Origin: CAZTTG01 sp964615935
Lineage (GTDB): Bacteria; Planctomycetota; UBA1135; GCA-002686595
Assembly (NCBI GenBank): GCA_964615935.1
Contig: CAZTTG010000027.1
Span: forward strand, 1 to 64,000
DNA: 64,000 bases
Direction: 5' to 3'
Position 1 is the stretch's first letter, and every line of letters starts with the position of its first letter. Positions 52,622 to 61,895 of this stretch are shown one piece after another. The notes under the pieces were generated by a model. The model worked only from the letters and a program-made list of their open reading frames with translations. It was not told the DNA's origin and ran no database searches. The position numbers and the translations under genes were made by a program.

Positions 52622-53617
52622 ATGAGCACGGCCGATCTCATCCTGGTTTGCGATCATCGAGGAGAGGGCACCTCGAGCTGGGTGGCACCCCTGGCGACCG
52701 CGGGCTACCGACTGGAGTCGACCGGCAACCTGCGCCAGACCCTCCTGGCCCTGGCCCGGGGGCGCCCGGCCGTCATCGTGATCGATCCGCTGGCCAGCGG
52801 GGGCGAGGTCGAGCTGGACGCCATCGCCCGCTGCCGCCCCCAGGAGCCCCCCACCCCGGTGCTGGTGGTGGCCGACGCCCAGGATCCGCGGCCCACGGTC
52901 GTGGGGACGCGCACCCTGGAGACGGGCCTGTGGGACCTCGTCTATCGGGACGCGCCGATCGAGGAGTTCCTGATGCGCATCAAGGGCCTGCAGGTGCGGC
53001 AGCGGCAGATGAGCGAGACCCAGGCCGAGATGCAGGAGCTGCGCCACCGGGCCTACCACGACGACCTCACCGAGCTCCTGCGGGGCGAGACCTTCCGCTT
53101 CCGCGTGCGGGAGCACTTCTCCGCCGCCCAGCGCCACGGGCTCGACCTGGCCCTCCTGCACCTGGACCTGGACGACTTCGGGGCGGTCAACAAGGAGCAC
53201 GATCACCTGGTGGGCAACTACCTGATCGAGAAGGTGGGAGGGGTGATCCAGGGGGCCCTGAGGGCCGAGGACGTCGCCGGCCGGCTGGGCGGGGACGAGT
53301 TCGGCGTGCTCCTGCCCTACACCCGCAAGATCGACGCGGCCACCGTGCTCCAGCGCCTGCTGAGCACCATCAGCGACCTGTCCGGGCGGCCCCCGGGCGC
53401 CAAGGGCGAGATCTCCGTCAGCGCCAGCGTCGGCTTCGAGACCTTCAACGGCCGGGACCTCGACACGGTGGACACCCTGCTGTGCCACACCGAGGAGGCC
53501 CTCCACGAGGCCAAGCGCCGGGGCGGCAACCGGGGCGTCTACTACCGCGACCTCCGGCGGTACGACCCGTCCGACGACGCCGGCGAGCCGCCCGTCCGGC
53601 CACCCCGCTCGAGCTAA
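52622..53617 (+). CDS. Diguanylate cyclase with N-terminal receiver-like domain
   Basis: The 331-residue product makes cyclic di-GMP from two GTP. Residues about 3-120 resemble a response-regulator receiver (LILVCDHRGEG, VIVIDPLASGG, PVLVVADAQD) but with altered acidic pocket and loops, so phosphorylation is uncertain. A short coiled coil (about 122-145) leads into the GGDEF domain: DDLTELLRGETF, LLHLDLDDFGAVN, and RLGGDEFGVLLP. The inhibitory I-site RxxD (RAED) lies exactly five residues before GGDEF, so product feedback is likely. ATG 52622 is preferred over TTG 52481, which would add 47 low-complexity residues. The stop codon TAA runs into the fold-back element. Confidence 0.9.
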   Translation: MSTADLILVCDHRGEGTSSWVAPLATAGYRLESTGNLRQTLLALARGRPAVIVIDPLASGGEVELDAIARCRPQEPPTPVLVVADAQDPRPTVVGTRTLETGLWDLVYRDAPIEEFLMRIKGLQVRQRQMSETQAEMQELRHRAYHDDLTELLRGETFRFRVREHFSAAQRHGLDLALLHLDLDDFGAVNKEHDHLVGNYLIEKVGGVIQGALRAEDVAGRLGGDEFGVLLPYTRKIDAATVLQRLLSTISDLSGRPPGAKGEISVSASVGFETFNGRDLDTVDTLLCHTEEALHEAKRRGGNRGVYYRDLRRYDPSDDAGEPPVRPPRSS

Positions 53618-53782
53618 GTGTCCCGAGTCAGGAGTTCGTGCACACATCTCGCGCCCCTGGCGGCCCCTGGCGGCGTTGCAGCTCCTCCGAGTATTGCGTG
53701 CGAATACGCGTCGTCGCTGCGCCTAGCCAGAGCCCACCAGGGGCGCGATCTGTGCACTCGAACTTCTGACTCGGGACACTAG
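53615..53782. mobile_element. ~165-base fold-back (MITE-like) element between convergent genes
   Basis: Arms 53617-53663 and 53734-53780 are inverted copies, 40 of 47 positions identical without gaps, outer ends CTAAGTGTCCCGAG and (inverted) CTAGTGTCCCGAG. The 70-base centre also folds, with GTATT/AATAC about a 7-base loop at 53691-53707 and GGCG..GCAGC/GCTGC..GCC outside it. The ends provide the stop codons of both flanking convergent genes. It could be a miniature inverted-repeat transposon, a decayed insertion sequence, or a two-way terminator; no transposase is present. Confidence 0.6.
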
Positions 53783-55014
53783 CGAAGAAGCAGCACGCGC
53801 AGCCAGTCCGCCCGGTCGGCCACGTGGAAGTCGTCGGCCATGTCCACCTCGAGGACGAGTTCGCGGGCCCCGGCGAGGTCCACGGCCGGAATGGAGACGG
53901 GGGCCTGACCTCCCCGCAGGACTCGGCTGGCCCACCGCTCCTCCCCGTCGACCAGGATCCTGAACACCACCGAGCCCCGGGCCGGCAGCTGGAGCACCTG
54001 GTCGTCGACGGCCGCGCTGCCGCGCAGGGAGCGCCAGCGGCCGTCCAGCTCCCAGCCCAGCCGGCTGGGCGCGTGCACGCCGATCCCCCGGGTCCAGCTC
54101 CGCCCCCCCGCCACCAGCGGGGTCCCGGTCACCGAGCGATCCATCCGGTGGGGCCAGGTCATCCCCATGTCGTCGCCGAAGGGGGAGCCCTCCTCGGCCC
54201 GGCTCGGGGGCAGGTCGGAGAGGAAGGCGATGCTGCCGTCGTCGAGGGCGATCTCCGAGATGGCCTCGAGCGGCAGGCCGACCGGCGCCGAGCCCCCCAC
54301 CTCCAGCAGGCACCCGGCCCGGCTCAGGGCCTGGAGGCGGCCTCGCAGGCGCCCCCCGTCGATCAGGTCGACCGCGACCGGGAGCCCCTCGACCGCCTCG
54401 CCCTCGGGCTCCTCCTCGAGGGGCGCCACGAAGAGCGCGGCGAGCTCGTCCCACGGAAACAGCCGGCTTCCGAGGAGGCTGTCGAAGCGCACGCCCTCGG
54501 GTGTGAGCTCCTCCACCGTGCCGTCCACGCGATCCACCGCGCCCCGGCGTACCCACAGCAGGCGGTCGCCCTCGGGAGCCGGCCCCGCGGCCTCCCCGGC
54601 CGGGATGCGGTCGGGGAACTCCAGGCTGCGCAGATCGTCGATGCGCAGCGCCAGCGAGATGCGGCCCACCAGCTCGATCTCGAGCTCCTCCCCCCGCCCG
54701 CCGACCGGGCGGCCAAAGAGCCGGTTGCCGCCGGCCAGGGTGATCTCGGCCAGGGGGCCGGCGTCCGCGGAGATCGGCAGGGGGTCGAGGCCCTCGAAGC
54801 GAATCAGGACCGCCCCCTCCCGGCCCAGGAGCTCGGCGGAGAGCTCCGCCAGATCCCTGCGGGTCAGGTCCCCGTCGGCGGCCTCCAGGAGCGCGACCGG
54901 ATCCTCCCGTCCGGGAGCGGCGCCGAGCAGCACCGGGAGCAGGAGGAGGAGCGCCGCGCCGGGGAAGGCCCGGCGTCGGGTCGCTGCGAATCGGGATCGA
55001 GCTCGGGACACCAC
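53779..55014 (-). CDS. Exported NPCBM-domain protein
   Basis: The 411-residue protein has a signal peptide (residues about 15-32, AALLLLLPVLLGAA). The middle region (about 50-270) has two SH3-like beta segments (ITLAGGNRLFGRPVGG; VDLIDGGRLRGRLQAL). The C-terminal ~140 residues are an NPCBM/NEW2 carbohydrate-binding domain: SWTRGIGVHAPSRLGWELDG, LRGSAAVDD, FRILVDGEERWAS and a final DWLRVLLLR strand. Such proteins are abundant in planctomycetes and bind cell-wall or environmental glycans. The TAG stop lies inside the fold-back element. The start is 361 bases from the divergent groEL1. Confidence 0.82.
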   Translation of the reverse strand: MVSRARSRFAATRRRAFPGAALLLLLPVLLGAAPGREDPVALLEAADGDLTRRDLAELSAELLGREGAVLIRFEGLDPLPISADAGPLAEITLAGGNRLFGRPVGGRGEELEIELVGRISLALRIDDLRSLEFPDRIPAGEAAGPAPEGDRLLWVRRGAVDRVDGTVEELTPEGVRFDSLLGSRLFPWDELAALFVAPLEEEPEGEAVEGLPVAVDLIDGGRLRGRLQALSRAGCLLEVGGSAPVGLPLEAISEIALDDGSIAFLSDLPPSRAEEGSPFGDDMGMTWPHRMDRSVTGTPLVAGGRSWTRGIGVHAPSRLGWELDGRWRSLRGSAAVDDQVLQLPARGSVVFRILVDGEERWASRVLRGGQAPVSIPAVDLAGARELVLEVDMADDFHVADRADWLRVLLLR

Positions 55015-55052
55015 GGGAACATCCTAGCGCAGCCCCGCCGGCGAGTCCCAGG

Positions 55053-55108
55053 CTGTCAGGATGGCAGGCCCCGCGATCGATCGCGCGCGCCGCTGCCAAC
55101 CTGGCAGC
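55053..55108. promoter_or_regulatory. Three palindromes upstream of groEL1, candidate operators
   Basis: CTGTCA-GGA-TGGCAG (55053-55067, one mismatch) and GCTGCCA-ACC-TGGCAGC (55092-55108, perfect) share the half-site TGGCAG and have centres about 40 bases apart, roughly four helical turns. Between them is a perfect 14-base palindrome CGCGATCGATCGCG (55072-55085). The HrcA/CIRCE and HspR/HAIR patterns were looked for and not seen. They lie in the 361-base divergent spacer (55015-55375). Confidence 0.45.
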
Positions 55109-55164
55109 AGGGCCTGGGAGGGTGCCGGGCCGGGGAGGCGCCCTGCCGCCGCGCCGGGAGGCAC

Positions 55165-55190
55165 GGTGCCCCGCGGCACCCTTCTTGCTT
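55165..55190 (+). terminator. Hairpin with T-rich tail in the groEL1 leader
   Basis: GGTGCC and GGCACC pair about a CCGC loop (55165-55180) and are followed by CTTCTTGCTT. This is the closest thing to an intrinsic terminator in the window. It is placed 186 bases before groEL1, so it could act as an attenuator if transcription starts upstream. Confidence 0.4.
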
Positions 55191-55375
55191 CCGCCAGGGC
55201 CGGCGCCCGTGCTGCGCCGCGCCGCCCCCCCGGGAGCTCGGCGCGCCGGCCCGCTCGCCAGCCCGTTCGATCCTAATCGGCTTCCCGCCGCGCCTTCCGG
55301 CCCTGCCCCGGCGTGGCGCTTCCTCGTGGCTCGGGGCCCTCCCCGCCGCAACCAGCGACGAAAGCAGTCCATTCC

Positions 55376-57106
<1,731 letters not shown>

Positions 57107-57205
57107 TCCGCCCGACTCCCCCGCACCACCCCACCGACCCCCTGACCCCCTTCCGAATCCTCCCCACCGCCCCCTGGACCGAATACCGAAGAGGCTGCAA
57201 GCATC

Positions 57206-58810
<1,605 letters not shown>

Positions 58811-58821
58811 TCCCGACCGAT

Positions 58822-58860
58822 CGGCCTCCTCCCCGCCGTCCGAGGGCCGGGGGGAGGCCG
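58822..58860 (+). terminator. Stem-loop between groEL2 and dnaJ
   Basis: CGGCCTCC (58822-58829) pairs with GGAGGCCG (58853-58860), extended inward by about four more pairs (one G-U). No T-run follows; it could be a partial terminator or an RNA-processing site that lets groEL and dnaJ be expressed at different levels. Confidence 0.4.
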
Positions 58861-58913
58861 GCTCCTCTCGCTGGCGAGGCCCGCGCCCCCCTCGGACACC
58901 TGCGAAGCACCCC

Positions 58914-60041
58914 ATGAGCCAGAAGCGAGACTACTACGAGGTCCTGGGCGTCGAGCGGGGCGCGTCGCAGGACGAGATCAAGCGGGCCTACCGCCGGATG
59001 GCCCTGAAGCACCACCCCGACCGCAACGAGGGGAACCCCGAGGCCGAGGAGCGCTTCAAGGAGGCCGCCGAGGCCTACGACGTCCTGAGCGACGCGCAAA
59101 AGCGCCAGCAGTACGACCAGTTCGGCCACGCCGCCTTCGGGCCGACCGGGGCGCCGGGCACGCGCTTCACCAACATCGAGGACATCTTCGAGGCCTTCGG
59201 GGACATCTTCGGCGGCGGGGGCATCTTCGGCGACCTCTTCGCCGGCGGCGGCCGCCGCCGGCGCGGCGGCCCTCGGCCGGGGCGCGACCTGCGGATCATC
59301 CTCGACCTCTCCCTGGGGGAGATCGACCAGGGGGTCGAGCGGGTGGTCGAGCTCAAGCGCATGGACCAGTGCGAGCGCTGCTCGGGCAACGGCTGCGAGC
59401 CGGGCACGGGGATCGCCACCTGCCCCACCTGCGGGGGCCGCGGCCAGGTCCACCGCAGCCAGGGCTTCTTCACCATGGCCGCCCCCTGCCAGGCCTGTGG
59501 CGGCCGGGGCCAGAGCCCCGAGAGCCGCTGCCGCACCTGCTCGGGCCAGGGCCGGGTCCCGCACAAGAGCGAGATCAAGATCCAGATCCCGGCCGGGATC
59601 GAGGAGGGCGTGCGCCTGAGGGTCGCCGGCCAGGGAGACCAGGGGGACGCCGGCGCGCCGCGCGGGGACCTCTACTGCATGATCCGGGAGCGCGAGCACC
59701 GGATCTTCCAGCGCAGCGGGGCCGACCTGATCACCGAGATCCCGCTGAGCTTCGCCCAGATGGCCCTAGGCGCCGCCGTGGAGGTGCCCACCCTGCGGGG
59801 CCGCGCCGAGATGAAGATCCCCGCCGGCACCCAGAGCGGCAAGGTCTTCCGGCTGCGGGGAGAGGGCATGCCCTACATGGACTCACGCGGCCGGGGCGAC
59901 CAGCTGGTACGCGTCTTCATCGAGGTCCCCACCAAGCTCACCGACCGCCAGCGGGAGATCCTGACCGAGTTCGGGGAGATCGAGGAGAAGACCTCGGGCC
60001 ACAAGTCCCTGTTCGAGAAGATCGCCAACTACTTCAACTGA
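58914..60041 (+). CDS. dnaJ: Chaperone protein DnaJ
   Basis: The 375-residue type I J-protein has the J domain (residues 5-70) with HPD in KHHPDRNEG, then a Gly/Phe-rich linker. Four zinc-finger repeats follow: CERCSGNGC, CPTCGGRG, CQACGGRG and CRTCSGQG. The C-terminal substrate-binding domains end with EKIANYFN. DnaJ stimulates DnaK ATPase; dnaK is not in the window. The stop is one base from the grpE ATG, so the two are coupled. The gene order groEL-groEL-dnaJ-grpE differs from the usual grpE-dnaK-dnaJ. Confidence 0.97.
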   Translation: MSQKRDYYEVLGVERGASQDEIKRAYRRMALKHHPDRNEGNPEAEERFKEAAEAYDVLSDAQKRQQYDQFGHAAFGPTGAPGTRFTNIEDIFEAFGDIFGGGGIFGDLFAGGGRRRRGGPRPGRDLRIILDLSLGEIDQGVERVVELKRMDQCERCSGNGCEPGTGIATCPTCGGRGQVHRSQGFFTMAAPCQACGGRGQSPESRCRTCSGQGRVPHKSEIKIQIPAGIEEGVRLRVAGQGDQGDAGAPRGDLYCMIREREHRIFQRSGADLITEIPLSFAQMALGAAVEVPTLRGRAEMKIPAGTQSGKVFRLRGEGMPYMDSRGRGDQLVRVFIEVPTKLTDRQREILTEFGEIEEKTSGHKSLFEKIANYFN

Positions 60042-60042
60042 C

Positions 60043-60663
60043 ATGAAGCCGCGAACGAAGAAGGGCAAGGAGCGAGAGCCCGAGGACCGGCCGGACGAGA
60101 CCGCGGAGAAGCAGGCCCCGGAGGAGGAGCTCGCGGAGGTCGAGGGTGAGGCCGAGTCCGAGCTCGAGCAGGCCATCCGCGAGCGGGAGGAGTTCCGCGC
60201 CCACTGGCAGCGGGCCCAGGCCGACTGCCAGAACCTGCGCCGCCGGCACCTCGCCGAGCTGGACGCCGGGCGCCGGCGCGCCATGCAGCCCCTGCTCCAC
60301 AACCTGCTGACCGTGCTGGACCACCTGGAGATGGCCCTGGCCTGCCCCACCACCACGGAGGAGAGCCGGAACCTGGCCATGGGCGTGCGGCTCACCTGCG
60401 ACCAGCTCCTGTCGGCGCTCAAGGAGGAGGGGGTCGAGCCCCTGCCGGAGGAGGGTCCCTTCGACCCCACCCGGCACGAGGCGGTCGAGACGGTCGAGGA
60501 GTCGGAGGCGGAGCCCGGGGCCCTGGTGCGCACCCTGCGCAAGGGCTACGCCTGGGGCGAGCAGGTGCTGCGCGCCGCCCGCGTGGTGGTCGCCGCGGGG
60601 CCCGAGGAGGAGGAGAGCTCCGAGGACGAGGACCCCCAGGACGAGGTGCCGGAGGAGGGATAG
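60043..60663 (+). CDS. grpE: Nucleotide exchange factor GrpE
   Basis: The 206-residue protein has a charged N-terminal region, then the long coiled-coil helix (about 35-90: EFRAHWQRAQADCQNLRRRHLAEL). The C-terminal beta-wing domain has FDPTRHEAVETVEESEAEPGALVRTLRKGYAWGEQVLRAARVVVA, the family signature. A very acidic tail (EEEESSEDEDPQDEVPEEG) is added. GrpE releases ADP from DnaK. It is coupled to dnaJ and followed after 5 bases by an FmdB-type gene. Confidence 0.95.
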   Translation: MKPRTKKGKEREPEDRPDETAEKQAPEEELAEVEGEAESELEQAIREREEFRAHWQRAQADCQNLRRRHLAELDAGRRRAMQPLLHNLLTVLDHLEMALACPTTTEESRNLAMGVRLTCDQLLSALKEEGVEPLPEEGPFDPTRHEAVETVEESEAEPGALVRTLRKGYAWGEQVLRAARVVVAAGPEEEESSEDEDPQDEVPEEG

Positions 60664-60668
60664 AGGCC

Positions 60669-60953
60669 ATGCCGACCTACGACTACCGGTGCCGCAGCTG
60701 CGGCCATCGCTTCGAGCTCTTCCAGTCGATGAGCGAGCGCGTGAAGCGCAAGTGCCCGGAGTGCGCCACCCCCTCCCTCGAGCGCCTCATCGGGCCGGGA
60801 GCCGCGATCATCTTCAAGGGGAGCGGCTTCTACCAGACCGACTATCGCTCGGCGTCCTATCGCGAAGGCGCCAAGGCCGAGCGCAAGGCCCGGGAGAAGA
60901 AGTCCGAGCCCAAGGGCGAGAAGAAGGCCAAGGACAAGGCCAAGGCGAAGTAG
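60669..60953 (+). CDS. FmdB-family zinc-ribbon protein
   Basis: The 94-residue protein starts PTYDYRCRSCGHRFELFQSM, the FmdB/putative regulatory protein signature. Zinc-ribbon ligands are Cys8/Cys11 and Cys29/Cys32, followed by IGPGAAIIFKGSGFYQTDYRS and a highly basic Lys/Ala/Glu tail (about residues 64-94). The family function is unsettled; an early suggestion was transcriptional regulation. It probably shares the dnaJ-grpE transcript. Confidence 0.9.
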   Translation: MPTYDYRCRSCGHRFELFQSMSERVKRKCPECATPSLERLIGPGAAIIFKGSGFYQTDYRSASYREGAKAERKAREKKSEPKGEKKAKDKAKAK

Positions 60954-61018
60954 GGCGGTCGGGGCCGGAGGAGCCGGGCGTCCGGCGGTGGCTCGCCCCC
61001 CCCCCCGCCCACACCACC

Positions 61019-61858
61019 TCAGCCGAACAGCTCCCCCACCAGCTCCGCGATCGCCGCCGAGTCGTTGTCCCCGATCACCCGGTCGGCGGCCTCCAGCACC
61101 TCCGGCACCGCGTTCTCCATGGCGCAGGAGAGCCCCGCGCGGCGCAGCATGGGGAGGTCGTTGCCGGCGTCGCCCACCGCGACCACGCGCGCGGCCTCGA
61201 TCCCGAAGCGCTCCTCGAGGTGCCGCAGCGCCTCCCCCTTCCCGCGGCAGGGGGGGTGCAGATCGACCACCTGGACGGGGCTCTGCCGGTGCGTGGGGAG
61301 GGAATCGAGCGCGAAGTGGGTCACGTAGGCCGGCTGGCCGATTCCCTCCTCGATCTCCCGGCAACAGGCGGCCGAGTCGGCGCAATGCTCGGAGAAGAAG
61401 GTGATCCGGATGGTGAACTCGGCGTCCAGCCCATCCGGGTCGGTGTACACCAGGCCGGTCAGGAGGCGCAGGGCGTCCCGCTCGGTCTCGGTCTCCGGCT
61501 CGAGCGCGTACTTGACGCCGGCGCACATGCTGATCATCCGGTACCCCCGGCGTCGGCCGACCTCCAGGGCGCGGCGACGGGTGCGGTTGGAGAGGATCCG
61601 CTCCTCGATCAGGCGGCGCTCCTTCGGGCACCAGATCCCCGCGCCGTTGTAGACCACCGCCGGCGACTCCAGCCCCAGCTCCGCCAGCAGGGGGTCGGTC
61701 GCCAGCTCCGAGCGCCCGGTGACGATCATCACCCGCACGCCGTCCCGCTCGGCCGCGCGCAGGGCCTCGCGGTTGAGGGGGTGGACCCGCCCCTGCTCGT
61801 TCAGGAGCGTGCCGTCGAGGTCCAGGAGCAGGGCTTCGGGATCGGGGGGGGCGGACAC
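61019..61858 (-). CDS. Cof-type HAD phosphatase
   Basis: A 279-residue HAD-superfamily hydrolase with a C2B-type cap. Motif I is LLLDLDGTLLNE (nucleophile Asp in DLDGT), motif II MIVTGRS, motif III Lys in PCRGKGEAL, and motif IV VVAVGDAGNDLPML. Such enzymes dephosphorylate sugar phosphates, nucleotides or cofactors; the substrate is not evident. It starts with GTG at 61858. Convergent with the FmdB gene, 65 bases away; the gap contains a C-run near 61000 and nothing else. Confidence 0.9.
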   Translation of the reverse strand: MSAPPDPEALLLDLDGTLLNEQGRVHPLNREALRAAERDGVRVMIVTGRSELATDPLLAELGLESPAVVYNGAGIWCPKERRLIEERILSNRTRRRALEVGRRRGYRMISMCAGVKYALEPETETERDALRLLTGLVYTDPDGLDAEFTIRITFFSEHCADSAACCREIEEGIGQPAYVTHFALDSLPTHRQSPVQVVDLHPPCRGKGEALRHLEERFGIEAARVVAVGDAGNDLPMLRRAGLSCAMENAVPEVLEAADRVIGDNDSAAIAELVGELFG

Positions 61859-61895
61859 GGCCGGGATTGTACGGCCGGGAGCGCCGCGCGACAGC

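Noticed and set aside
55102..55120. Sigma-54 promoter in the TGGCAG stretch before groEL1
   Set aside because: The GG-N10-GC spacing fails; the second element reads TG rather than GC.
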